Source: Gnetum montanum
Lineage: Eukaryota; Streptophyta; Gnetopsida; Gnetales; Gnetaceae
Direction: 5' to 3'
Length of the DNA: 51,675 bases
Assembly: GCA_015680685.1 (NCBI GenBank)
Contig: MNCI01002796.1
Coordinates: 59,956 to 111,630, forward strand
Numbering within the stretch: the first letter of the stretch is position 1; each line of letters begins with the position of its first letter. This document shows, piece after piece, positions 1-10,488 of the stretch. The notes below the pieces were generated by a model. The model ran no database searches and had not been told where the DNA came from. It saw only the letters and a program-made list of their open reading frames with translations. The translations under genes and the position numbers were made by a program.

Positions 1-422
1 CTTCAAAGTCATCTACATCATGGTGGTTTTGGGGCTCCTCATTGGGTTGCCGTGTGTTTTGGCCCCTTGCCAGAAGGAGCTGGGAGATGAGCCTATGATG
101 AGGATCCAAAAGGGGGATGATGTCATATACAGAGGGGGCAAATTCATGACCTCCCATGTATATGTGCTCGAAGTTTCATTTTGCCTTCTGTTCTGTGTGG
201 TCAATAGGAAGGTTGGCCTGAATCTTCACACAGATGTAGTTATACTGTTCTTGTGTGGGGACTATGAAGGCACGTGCGCTGGAGTTTTGGGATGATTCCA
301 TAGTGATGTGTGACGGGGCAGCGTATGAGCTAGCTAACAAGTGTCGAGTGTGTTTCAGGCTAAGTGTGCAGAGTGTCCGGTGTGTGAACACTGAAAATTT
401 TTCTAAGTGTCCAACATGTACA
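1..422. other. Intergenic, nothing recognised
   Basis: Short open frames occur on both strands but none resembles a known protein, and they overlap one another in several frames, as expected by chance. No RNA gene or repeat was recognised. The sequence runs into the short-motif cluster that follows. Confidence 0.5.
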
Positions 423-1080
423 GCGTAAACGAGAGAAAATTTGGCTAAGTATGAAATTATGAACCGTAGTTGTACGTGGATGGCGATCTTGGGTAAGAGG
501 AAGTCATCTCAGAATCGTTATGTTGTGTGTATTGTATGCCTTGGACAAGGTGATCCATGTTGGTGGCCATTAGTACTTAGACTGGTTTGAAGTAGGTGCG
601 AATCGCAGTGAATTCGGCTTTGAAACGGGCCCGTTTTGTGTGTTTTTGTTGAAAAAACACTGTAGCAGTACTGTAGTAGCGTGAACACTGTAGCAGCGTA
701 GACACTGTAGCAGTGTAAACACTGTGTTTGAACAGGCAACGTGATCAGCGTTTCGATTAAACAAAAAACAAGTCAGGCCCTCCTTCTAGCGCTATTTTTG
801 TACTGTCCGAAATTGTCGGTCTCCGGCTGGAAGGAAATAGAAACTAGGAGATCTCTGGACACACACAGAAGACCCTACCTTCGCTTGAGGGCAAGCTGGA
901 ATTGACGAAGACAGAGTACCTTGAGTGGTCCGCATGCGGATCAGGCAAGGATTTCCCCAAACGTACACCGAAGTGCTATACGCTGGGTTATATGTAAACA
1001 ACGTAACTGATGTAAAATGAGGCGTAAACGGCGTAACTGATGTAAACGGAGCGTAAACGTATGAGAGCGTAAACAGCAAA
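423..1080. repeat. Cluster of short degenerate repeats, possible old LTR fragment
   Basis: The motif ACTGTAGCAG and close variants occur four to five times between about 658 and 725. GCGTAAAC or CGTAAC variants recur at about 423 and from 998 to 1075. Such clusters are common in U3 regions of plant LTR elements, but no LTR ends, primer site or coding domain was found, so the LTR reading is an inference. Small open frames here are repeats read through and not genes. Confidence 0.35.
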
Positions 1081-1284
1081 TATGCGACAATTAATGAAAA
1101 TTGTAACAGATTTTAAGAAACAAATGCGACAATATTATTAGAACAAACTTGACTAAGAGGGTAAACTAAATTGGGAAAGGGGTAGAGAAACAGAGGATGG
1201 ATGAGTGATTCCATTTTTAGATATCTTATTACCTCATTTAGTAGTCGAGCTTGGTTAAAATCATCTTGGCCAATTGGTGTGTAT

Positions 1285-1308
1285 GTATGTATATATATAT
1301 ATATATAT
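1285..1308. repeat. TA/TATG microsatellite
   Basis: A short run of TATG units followed by about nine TA units. It lies just before the first copy of a diverged direct repeat. Confidence 0.8.
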
Positions 1309-1448
1309 GTTAGAAGGTGTGAATATCACATTATGCATGGTTTGTTGGCTTAGTTTTTTGTGGGGCCTAGGTGTGGGGGTGGTGTGGTGGGGTGGGGGTA
1401 TTGTTGGGTGTCGTGTTAGAACCAAAAGAATTTGAAGCTAATTTGACT
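1305..1448 (+). repeat. Diverged direct repeat, copy 1
   Basis: This roughly 145-bp block starts at GTTAGAAGGTGTGAATATC and includes TTTGTTGGCTTAGTTTTTTG and GTGGGGCCTAGGTG. It is matched, with substitutions, by a block at about 1967-2108 in the same orientation. The 520 bases between hold a 109-bp tandem duplication. The pair could be remains of a small terminal-repeat element or a segmental duplication; there is no coding evidence. The G-rich stretch at about 1361-1400 also fits a G-quadruplex pattern. Confidence 0.6.
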
Positions 1449-1734
1449 AAGAACAACATGAAAAAGTAAAAACTTTCTAATTACAAGATATTTTTTCTAG
1501 TGTGCAACATTAGAATTAATATTTTGAAAAATCAAAGAGGAAAAATTAATTGTTGGTTGAGAGGATGATCCTTGCCCCCATTATAGTTACATCACGCTTG
1601 ACATCTATGCTTAAACTTAAATGAGAAAAAAGATTTGAGGTAGTAATATATAGATATGGTGAAATACCTACATTCGAAAGAATAAGAGAAATTAGTGCAC
1701 ATATATTACATCACTATTACTTTGTCACTTAATG

Positions 1735-1952
1735 TTAACTTTGTGTCAACAATCTATACCATCAATAGCAATAACATTTTTGTCAATGTTTTTGCTCTAT
1801 GTTTGTGCATTATTGTGCATGCGCTCCATTTTGCAATTTTTTATTAACTTTGTGTCAACAATCTATACCATCAATAGCAATAACATTTTTGTCAATGTTT
1901 TTGCTCTATGTTTGTGCATTATTGTGCATGCGCTCCATTTTGCAATTTTTTA
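1735..1952 (+). repeat. 109-bp perfect tandem duplication (two copies)
   Basis: Copy 1 is 1735-1843 and copy 2 is 1844-1952. Both begin TTAACTTTGTGTCAAC and end in a T-run followed by AT. No mismatch was seen by eye. Small open frames reading through both copies give a repeated hydrophobic peptide, which is a by-product of the duplication. The identity suggests a recent event. Confidence 0.85.
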
Positions 1953-1966
1953 TTTTTTTCATAGTA

Positions 1967-2108
1967 CATGCTAGAAGGTATGAATATCGCATGATGTATG
2001 ATTTGTTGGCTTAGTTTTTTTGTGGGGCCTAGGTGGAGGTGTCGTGGTGGGATAGTGGTATCGTTAAGCGTGGTGTTAGAGCCAAAAGAACTTGAAGCTA
2101 GTTTTACT
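1967..2108 (+). repeat. Diverged direct repeat, copy 2
   Basis: This is the partner of the block at about 1305-1448. It shares GCTAGAAGGTATGAATATC, the TTGGCTTAG stretch, GTGGGGCCTAGGTGG and the closing AAAAGAACTTGAAGCTAG. Several differences are C/T or G/A. No gene was recognised. Confidence 0.6.
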
Positions 2109-2359
2109 ATATGTACCCGTAGGATATGCAACCACCATGAAACTTCAATAGAACTTTATTAGAAAATGAAGGTGCCTTAGGTCGAATTGAACTTGAAATC
2201 TCTTACTTCTATAATACTTATCAAACAACAAAATAACTACTTGATGCACTTCTCATTGACTGAAGACATGAAATTTTATAAATTATACAAGCGTCTTATT
2301 GATTAAGATATATGATAGGTGTCTCAATAAATACTTCAACCTTCGAGGGTACATGTCAT

Positions 2360-2724
2360 CCATAATAATGGATTGAACATGACAAAAATGGTGAAAAATT
2401 TAATAACATCCGTATTTACCGTCGGTTTGTTGCATGCACGTGTNCGCTCTTGAACTTTTTCTCTCTCGTTTTTCCTAATTTCTTGTAGTTTCTCCTCTTT
2501 TGAGGTGAGCTTTTCCCCTTTGGCTGTTAGTGTCTCCTTCTTTGAGACCTCTTCATCTTTTTTGACCCTCTCTTTTATCCCCTTTGTACTATTTTCTTTT
2601 TTCTCTATTAATTAAATTTATTTTTTGGGGTTCGACACCCCCATAATAATGGATTGAACATGACAAAAATGGTGAAAAATTTAATAACATCCGTATTTAC
2701 CGTCGGTTTGTTGCATGCACGTGT
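2360..2724 (+). repeat. 84-bp direct repeat around an inserted segment with a single N
   Basis: An 84-bp block, CCATAATAATGG to GCACGTGT, occurs identically at 2360-2443 and 2641-2724. An N at 2444 follows the first copy directly. The 196 bases between them are pyrimidine-rich on this strand and unlike the flanks. Either a real insertion duplicated its flank or a contig overlap was joined badly. Confidence 0.8.
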
Positions 2725-4496
2725 CAAGGAAGTAGGAAATAGTCAAAATGTAACATAACGTAAATTTTGTTTAGCACGTCCCTTTTTTTTAACATTGTAA
2801 AGCTACTTTTACCGTCCAACAATTCCAATAGCAGTGTGTGATGTTGTACTTAACATTGCAATAATTCAGTCCATGGTACTTTTTCCTTGACTCTTCTAGA
2901 AGCTTCACCCTCATAGACCATTGGTACTTTACCTCATGTCCTTAAACCTTCATTAAATCCACAAGCTCCTAACAGCCGTGGAACAGCCCTGGAAAGAGAC
3001 CGTCTTAAATGAAAGTTGCAACAATGTGTCACCCTCTGAGCCGGTTAGCCCAACGCTCTAGCCTTGAAAACAAGGCACACACCTATAACAAAGTACCTTT
3101 GCGTAAATACTTCAACTGCTATGGCTTTGGTTGTCCATAAAAAAGGAAGGTTGAAAATTTTAACCAAACGAGGGACCATAATTTAGAATGATGCTAAGAT
3201 ACTTGTTCCTGAGATTAAGTCTAAGCCAATGAAATTAAGCATTCGCTTATCCATCCACCCTCCTAAAAACCAGCCTCCCAAAAACATCATTGACGGTCAA
3301 GTAATGTCATTGAAAAAGGGAAGGAGAAGAAGTTGGGTTGTTGCATGCTAATGTTAATGCAAGCCAAACAGCAAAACTAAACCCCACAAAATACTTATCA
3401 ACATCAATACATGACCAAAACATCAAAACCAAACAATACACAAAGATACTCAGCATCAATACAACGTCAAAACTGTAACATTCATGACGGCGGGCCGCTG
3501 GCCGTTGGCCGCTGGACTTCCCTTTTGAAGGCACGAGATGAGATAACTGGCCAGCATTTGAAGCGGCGGTTCTGCGTCAATTTTCGATTTCAATTTCGAT
3601 TATAGTTACGTGGCGGGCCCCGCATTCAACTGTGTTAGAGGAGGTCGCCCAACGGCCTAGTTCAGTCTCTCCTCACACGTTGCCTTTTTTACCCAGACCA
3701 TACCATGCTATCTTCTCTACTCTCCTCCATGGCCAATCACCGCCTTAGATTTCGCCGCTGGAGGCGAACGAAATTTAAAACAAAAACAAAAACTTTAAAG
3801 ACGTCCAAATTCGGGGAATTCACCACGGGTTATAAGAAACAGAGAGCGTTTGGATCGAAATAAATTCCTTTTGCTATTTTTATAAGCCTGCTGGGAAGCT
3901 TCCGATCCAGTGTACTCAAATTTTATCCATTCCGCCAAAAAATGTCTCACCACGCATTAATCTAATGGAAACCCTGATGAACATGTGATCAATCTTCCCG
4001 GCCATGTTTTATTTTGTTTGGTTTGGTTTTGTGTGTTTGCTTGAAACGCACGTCTGGTCAATCAACGGTGCAGGGTTATCTGGGTTTCGATAATCTACCC
4101 GCTACAACAGATTGTTGCAGGGTTTATCGCATCAATAAAAGTCGTGCGGGCTTGGGTTAGCGCTTGAAATCCGTCGAAGTTACCCGTCGAAAAGATTTGC
4201 AAAAAAAAATTATAAAGAAAAAGAGGGATCGTGTGCAGGTACGATAAGTAAAGTCAGGTTATTTAATAGGAATTTCGTGCAAAATTTCTTGGATGTTTCT
4301 GACAAGCCAGGCAGCAGGTTGCAGTTGCTCTTTCATTTGTTGGATGCGAGAGTAGATTTGAATAAAGGTTTCTCCTTACATCAACCGGGAGCGATTATTT
4401 TAATTAAGAAAAAAAAAAAGGAGAGAAACAGAGCATAGTCTCAATTTTCGTCTACTCTCACGCCGCATCTATCGACCTGCCTGCGCGGTCGCTGGA
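2725..4496. other. Intergenic and upstream region of FATB, no gene recognised
   Basis: No protein family was recognised. From about 3480 to 3780 the sequence is richer in G, C and CpG than its surroundings and includes GGCGGGCCCCGC near 3613, a TCP/E2F-like motif, so it may be a promoter-proximal region. A 44-codon arginine- and lysine-rich open frame starts at 3729, but nothing supports it as a gene. No TATA box could be assigned with confidence. Confidence 0.4.
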
Positions 4497-4604
4497 TTCT
4501 CTCTCTTTTCTTGTTTTTTTATCGTTCTTGCGTTCTCTCTCTTTTCTTGTTTTTTTATCGTTCTTACGTTCTCTCTCTTTTCTTGTTTTTTTATCCTCCT
4601 TGCG
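4497..4604 (+). repeat. Three 36-bp pyrimidine-rich tandem repeats upstream of FATB
   Basis: The copies start at 4497, 4533 and 4569. Each begins TTCTCTCTCTTTTCTTG, runs through a T-tract and ends near CTTGCG; copies differ by a few bases. Read on the minus strand the unit gives an artefactual KKQEKREN peptide. CT-rich tracts are common around plant transcription starts, so this could be in the FATB core promoter or leader; that is inferred from position only. Confidence 0.75.
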
Positions 4605-5765
4605 TGGCCACAAGTCACCCCCGAAGCTTCTGTTTTCGTCCTTTTTTCCGTCATGTGTTTCTTTCTATGCGTCAAATCTGAGAAATCCAGTATACCAACG
4701 ACCACTGTACGATAATTAAATGTTTTGTTGGTCTAAATACGCAGAGCAAGGCTCCACTGGCCTAGGCCGATGCCAACCTGTTTTAATGGCCAATGCGTGT
4801 GGGGCTTGAATTGGGGCCGTCGCATGTGAGGGGTTTTAAAAGGGGATTTGTTTCATGAGTCGAAGGATATATCCGCTGTGTTTCTGAAATCTGTGCAGAG
4901 AGTGGCAAAATTTTTGAAGACGTGGTCTGCCAGGTTGTGTTGAACTGTTCCCTCTGCTGCCCAAACCAAGGCTTGCCCGCTTTTGAAACAAAGATACACG
5001 GAGCACTTTTGGCTGCTTCAAGGTTTCAGTGGATTGTTTTCAGGCGTGTTTTTTATTGCTTCTCTGCGAAATCCTTCAGGGTTTTTCTGGGTCTCGGCAG
5101 TTTCCAAGTGCCGTTACAAGGATTCAAGTGCGTTTTTCTCGTTTCGAGCCGATTCCTGGTTTTATTGGACCTTTGCTTTTTAATTTCGTTTTTTCGAGTT
5201 GTTTTTTCGGTTTTGTTTGGCTTTGGAGCTCCCTACAATCCTGTGGATTTCGCAGATCCATGTTCTGAGCCCTCGGGTAGGACTTGATGAGTCGTTTTGT
5301 GCTGCCGGTTTTCTTGTTGCTAAGCATTGTGTGCCCCCCCGTTTTGGGCTTTGGTTTTTGTCGTGGGTTCTCATTTTAATCCATGGATTCTGGGATGTAT
5401 CTAAGATTCGAAAAGAGTATGTTTTCATGATGTAAGAATCAAAATATCCGGAAGATTCGAAAGTAGGATGGTTTCGTCTTGCAAGAAAGAAATATTTGTG
5501 AATCTAGGATATTGTTCATGGTTTCCAAAAGAGGATTTTTGTTGTAATGATGGGTTTCGCCGATGAAAGAAGCAGGGAGGGGATTTGCTTTTAGTTTTTT
5601 GGTCTGCTAGGGATTTGCTCTTTTTTTGTGTCTGCTTGTGGATTGGGCCCGGGCATTTGTTTGGAATGTGTGATTGCAAGCCATTGCATTTCATTTGTTT
5701 GCAGATCTGGTTCGAGTTTTTGGGTAGGGACTAATGCGAGGTTCGTGTTGCAGGTGTGAATCCAG
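4605..5765 (+). promoter_or_regulatory. Probable FATB promoter, 5' leader and leader intron
   Basis: This stretch directly precedes the FATB start codon and contains no convincing ORF. A good 3' splice site (TTCGTGTTGCAG) ends at 5753, only 12 bases before the ATG. Plausible 5' splice sites lie upstream, for example CGG/GTAGG near 5275. FATB genes of other plants are known to carry an intron in the 5' UTR, so a leader intron of about 480 bases is likely. The exact start of transcription and the donor cannot be fixed. A second possible acceptor, TTTGTTTGCAG, ends at 5704. Confidence 0.4.
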
Positions 5766-8700
5766 ATGGCCGCCTCAGCCGCATCAGCAGCGATGATTTC
5801 CGCTGCTTCATCCAAGGGCAGCGGGCAAAATTACTGTCCTTCATCTGGAAAATGGTTGGGTGCATCCCGGGAATCGGTTGATGTGAAACCCAAGTCTGCA
5901 TCTTTCAAGGGTTGTTCCACGAAGGTCAATGCTCTGAAGGTTAACGGAGCCGTTCCTGAGACTGTAAAACATAAAGTTGCCATCAAAGAGACAGTCGAAG
6001 AAGAGAGCTCTGGAAAAAGTAGGATAAACATGCTTCCTGACTGGAGCATGCTTCTTGCTGCCCTTGCTACTATCATGCTGGCAGCTGAAAAACAGTGGAC
6101 CAACTTTGATTGGAGACCCAGAAAGACAGAAATGCCAGACGTGTTTGGTGGGGTTATCAGGCTGGGTAGATTTGTGGAGGATTCCCTGGTTTTCAGACAG
6201 AATTTCGCTATTAGATCTTACGAGGTTGGTGCAGACAAAACGGCATCCATAGAGACCTTGATGAACCATCTTCAGGTAAGCCTTATCTTTTTAACCTAGC
6301 TGGGTGTCTTGATTGTTATCAAGCTGCCAAATTGGTTCTTGACGAGTCTATGGAATGTCTCTGCTGACAGGAAACGGCCCTCAATCATGTCTGGCATTCT
6401 GGGTTAGCCGGCGATGGATTTGGTGCTACTGTGGAGATGAATCGTAAAGGTCTGATATGGGTAGTTGCACGGATGCAAGTTCAAGTGGGGTGCTATCCCT
6501 CATGGTAATGAAGTTTAACGTCACCCTTAATTCGCAACAAATTTTCAACTTGTAATTTTCTTTATTCTGTGAAACTAGGCTCTGATGAGTCTTTTACCTT
6601 GTTCCCCTTTTTATAAAGAAGAAAAAGAGAGAAAATCAAAGGTATCATGGCCGATAGCAGCATGTGTTAGATGATTATTCATGCTCCACATATGTAGCTA
6701 TATCACTTGCCACTTCCTTTTGTACCCCTTTTCCTCAATGTTCTTGCTTTGAGTTTATCTTGCAGGATGTTGGAATGAGTTTTATCCTTGTAAATTGTAT
6801 TATTGGCGACCTGTTATGGCATAAAATCCCTAAAGTTCTCATCGCTACTTTTTTTTCTAATATTGCTAATGTCCTGGTAATTTTTCTCCCCGGTTTTTGG
6901 GTTCCAGTTCCTGTTTCTTTTGGCAGTTTTTCTATAGAATTTGGGGTAACCGTCTGAAAACTTCCATGAAGGGTCCACTCGTGTTGACTTTGCATTCTGT
7001 CTTATTTTTGGGAAGTGTTGTAAGATGCTGAATCTGCGCTTTCGTACTTTCCTAACCCATTTGGCTTGGTTACCATAAATGATAATGGTGCAACACTGCT
7101 GATTATGCTGCCAATAGGAAAATACAGTGTTATATTTTAACTTGAAGTTTCATATAGTCCTCTGTTTTAACCCAGTGTTCTATTTAAGCATAAGAATCAC
7201 CCAGAGTTATATATTTCAGTTTTAGAATTTTAGAATTTTGAGCCTAGACAGTCTGAGAGATTAAAACAAACATGTAATCTTTTGGCTGGTTGGCTACCTG
7301 CCTTTTCAGCACACATGAGCTTTAGTAATATATGTAGAGGAATGCAACACGATAAATAGAACTTTGATACCACGTGACTTCTGCTGTTTTGGAAGATGAT
7401 AAGTGATTGCTAAGGAAAATACTCTTTTCAGGGGTGATCTGGTGGAGGTAGACACATGGGTTGGTGCATCCGGTAAAAATGGTATGCGGCGTGATTGGCT
7501 AGTTCGTGATTCCAAATCAAATAAAGTTCTGACACGAGCAACAAGGTGAGTTTTTAGTGCACACACTAACAGTTTAGAGATCTGGTTTATGCAACTGATC
7601 ATGCGTTATTTTCTTGCCACTGTTTGTAATTGCAGTACATGGGTGATGATGAATAGAAACACAAGAAAGTTGTCTAAGATACCAGATACTGTAAGACAGG
7701 AGATAGAGCCTTATTTCAATCCCAGGACTGTATTTGAGAATGAGGACCCACGAAAGTTGCACAAGCTTGGAGATGGCAATGCAGAATATGTTTGTTCAGA
7801 TCTAACTGTAAGTATATGATCTATAAACTAATTCAGAGTCTTAAATATTTTTATGTTTGAACAAAATTAGTTAGAAATATATGAACTTTGTTTAATTTGC
7901 ATCAGCCACACTGGAGCGATCTTGATGTAAACCAGCATGTCAACAATGTGAAGTACATAGGATGGATTCTGGAGGTATGTGAAGTGATTTTTAACCTGTC
8001 ATTTAATCCTTATGGATCTTTGAACCTGTCCTGTATCAACTACAATATTTCTAAATATTATTTTCAGAAAAATGCAGCCACTCAATTTGTTCGAGTCCTT
8101 ACTTGGAAGCCATGTTATTTAGATTTTGTTATTATTTTGTGGTTAAATTAATTTTCTCCTGACACGGGTGCCAGAAAATTCCTTATAAAATGCTAAATTG
8201 GTGGTTTTCAAACAAGTATGTATCCAAACATAGAGGAATTTTTAAGGTACAAGTTTTACTCCCTGTGCAGGGACCAGGCTAGATCCAGCATTCAGCCAGA
8301 AATGTATTTGGCTTGTGCTTGTAGGCGTCTTACGGGAATTGTCAAATTTGGATTAGGTGTTAAGTATTACTAGAGTGATAGATTTTTGCAATGGGTTGTA
8401 TCCTCCCGTTGTTTTAGATGGTCGACTGAATTTTGATGCTTCAAGCTATTGTTGTATATGGTGATGTAATCTTTTAGGCTCATTTCACGTTTGTATCCTT
8501 GATGCAGAGTTTACCACTGCCTATTCTGGCGAAAAATGAACTGGCTGGCATTGTGGTGGAGTATCGTCGCGAATGTGGCCCTACTAATGTTTTGCAGTCA
8601 CTAACAAGCCCAATTTCTGGGCATGTGGTTGATGTTTCTCCCCCGCCTGATGAAGCCACTGATCCTGCAAATGATATCAATGGCAGTTCACCGGCTTTGC

Positions 8701-8804
8701 AGTTTGCCCATCTGCTCCGACTGCAGGATGATGGAGCTGAAATTCTGAGGGCGGTGACAGAATGGAAGCCCAAGCCTAACAACAACGTTAATGGACTTGC
8801 TTGA
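5766..8804 (+). CDS. FATB: Acyl-ACP thioesterase, FATB type (six coding exons, 431 aa)
   Basis: Hydrolyses saturated acyl-ACP, mainly palmitoyl-ACP in the family, in the plastid stroma and so ends fatty-acid synthesis. Exons read from GT/AG sites with continuous phase: 5766-6275, 6371-6504, 7432-7545, 7636-7807, 7906-7974, 8508-8804. Residues 1 to about 60 are rich in Ala, Ser and Lys and fit a transit peptide. The FATB hydrophobic segment is at about 89-111 (MLPDWSMLLAALATIM). Two hotdog domains follow. Known catalytic positions are present: D317, N319 and H321 in DLDVNQH, and E355 and C356 in YRREC. Length and six-exon layout match the family. The mid region (residues 171-215) is more divergent than in crop FATBs I know. 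No frameshift or stop was seen, so the gene looks functional. FATA is less likely because the FATB hydrophobic segment is present. Confidence 0.95.
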
Positions 8805-8828
8805 TCTCCCAACTTGCTTGATCTCCCA
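8795..8828 (+). repeat. 17-bp tandem duplication across the FATB stop codon
   Basis: ACTTGCTTGATCTCCCA occurs at 8795-8811 and again at 8812-8828 with no mismatch. The first copy contains the FATB stop codon (8802-8804), so the protein end is unaffected and the second copy lies in the 3' UTR. Confidence 0.9.
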
Positions 8829-8978
8829 TATTTTCTGCACTGTACATAAATGTATAATTGTTGGGCTTTTCTCAGTATTTCTTGATGGCATGGTTCCTTT
8901 TTAAGATGTGGGGACTTTAAGACTGGGTTAAATGTTCTTAAGAGTGGGGGACACAGTCTGGAAGTCATGCTCAGTTGC

Positions 8979-8984
8979 AATAAA
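8979..8984 (+). terminator. Poly(A) signal of FATB
   Basis: AATAAA lies about 175 bases after the FATB stop codon, a normal plant 3' UTR length. Cleavage would be expected 10-30 bases later. The assignment rests on position and motif only. Confidence 0.5.
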
Positions 8985-10097
8985 AAGTCTTGAGAGTCAT
9001 GTGCTTCGTGCTGTATTTGTAACTCTGGTCTGCTTGTTGGTCAGTTGTCCATTTCTGTGGTTGTAGGACAAAAACGTTTGCATGAGCTGGCTTTTTGGTT
9101 GTGGGATGTTGAACGCGGTTGATTGTTGCCGGCCTTAGAATATCTTTAACTGGAGACATGGTGCAAAGCTCGAGCAAACATCATAAATTCTTTTAGATGT
9201 AAAGCCTGATACTGTCTATTGTTTAAACATCTATGTATTCACCTTCTTTGGCTTAAATTACCACAAATTTTCATTTTGAGAAATTATATATATATATAAT
9301 TATTGTTTATTCTTTATTATGTGTTCTGTCTACGAAAATGGTAGGATGTGTTAATGCTATTTTAAGATTCAGCTAGTATTATGCCCAGTGCTTGAATACT
9401 TGGCCCGATCACGTTGTTTCATTTTCGGGGAGTTCATATCAAACTTTGTGCTTTCTGGTGTAATGATAAAATATTGGATAGTTTATTTAATTTTTGTTAG
9501 AGTTGTTTAGATGTACTTATCAGTGCTTTTGGTTGGGCGGGGGTGGGGTGTGGGGTGGACTGTGACGTGATGTTCCTGTGTTGCGGAGGTGTTCATCGTG
9601 ATCCGTTTAATTTTGAAAGGCAACAAGGCGGGCAAATTTTGGTTTGAGCGTGCAATCAGATTTTACATGTAAAGGCACGTTGGCACCCTTGAAACAGGGG
9701 ACATGAGTACCATATTGGAATTAAGAAAAGGAGAGACATGATTAGCAGCCGCGACTCATGTTTTTAAATCATCTCGATATCTTTGATTACTCTTAGATAT
9801 CTTTATTCTTAGTTTCAAAATAAGTATCAAATAAATTTGAAAAGTTTTATTTGAAAGTGTTTCGTTGGTAGCTTTACCAAACTTTGTTGCAAAGTTTGTG
9901 GATGCACTTATTTATTTAAGGAGTTACAAAATTTTGCTGTAAAGTTTGTGGAGGCATTGATTTATTTACGGAGTTGAACATAATGAATATGTGAGTAATT
10001 ATATGTGCAAAGTAAGGTTATATGTTAGCATTTTTTTTTATTTTTAAAAATTTATTATGGTTGTTTGAGAGAGTTCCTATTACAGGATTTTTTTTTT
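8985..10097. other. Intergenic, no gene recognised
   Basis: AT-rich DNA without a recognisable coding region. A TA run lies near 9285-9298. A G-rich stretch at about 9534-9561 has four G-runs separated by 1-3 bases, which fits a G-quadruplex pattern. Two similar phrases near 9886-9910 and 9928-9953 (AAAGTTTGTGGA...CATTGATTTATTTA-like) suggest a small degenerate duplication. Confidence 0.4.
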
Positions 10098-10240
10098 ACT
10101 TTTTATTTTTAATTTATAACCCAGGGCTACTTAGTAGAATTGAATTTGTGATGTTGGGTTACAAGGGTAAGATCCTTATTTTATTTTTAATTTTCAATTT
10201 ATAACTTAGGGTTTCTTAGTAGGATAACAACTCATTGTTA
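10098..10240 (-). repeat. Two truncated SINE-like fragments
   Basis: Two head-to-tail pieces share the phrase AATTTATAAC(C/T)(C/T)AGGG followed by CTTAGTAG, which matches the middle of the tRNA-derived SINE seen complete at 10358-10488. The second piece ends in CAACTCATTGTT, like the reverse complement of the SINE 5' end. Both are too degenerate to show clear A and B boxes. Confidence 0.4.
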
Positions 10241-10357
10241 TCTAGATTTTGTTATCTATGCTTGGAAGATGTTTCCAAGTTAGCATGTAAGTCAACAAGT
10301 TGAGATATAGTTCATGTTCATGCTAACTATTTGTTTCATGGTTATGTAGGATGTAGT

Positions 10358-10488
10358 AGGGGTGTTGGAATTTGAAATAATTGAAACATAGGTACATCCC
10401 AAGATTTATAGAAGTTTATAACTAAGTGCTACATGGTAAAATTGAATATGTGACTGACTCATACCACAAGGCTAACACCTCATTGTTT
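10358..10488 (-). repeat. tRNA-derived SINE-like element (near full length)
   Basis: On the minus strand it begins CAATGAGGTGTTAGCC, continues through an A-box-like TAGCCTTGTGG and a decayed B box, and ends in a tail with AAGTTATAAACTTCTATAAATCTTGGG and TTCCAACACCCC features. Related copies at 21513-21584, 23125-23232 and 23260-23390 define the family. A and B boxes are internal RNA polymerase III promoter elements of tRNA-derived SINEs. No target-site duplication was identified for this copy. Confidence 0.5.

Noticed and set aside
1732-2014. Overlapping hydrophobic repeat ORFs
   Set aside because: They come from the 109-bp tandem duplication read in two frames.
3029-3100. Possible tRNA relic with GCCGGTTAGCCCAACG
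   Set aside because: No cloverleaf could be drawn and no B box was found.
3729-3866. 44-codon Arg/Lys-rich ORF in the CpG-richer region
   Set aside because: No homology, no splice or poly(A) context and length within chance expectation.
4469-4705. Minus-strand ORF with repeated KKQEKREN peptide
   Set aside because: It is the 36-bp tandem repeat read in antisense; no start context or homology.
4922-5435. Several plus-strand ORFs upstream of FATB (61-121 codons)
   Set aside because: Low-complexity Phe/Ser-rich frames in several registers in the probable 5' UTR and leader intron; none resembles a protein.
5831-6269. Minus-strand ORFs opposite FATB exon 1
   Set aside because: Antisense shadows of a real coding exon.
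8480-8980. 166-codon minus-strand ORF over FATB exon 6
   Set aside because: Antisense shadow of the exon and 3' UTR.
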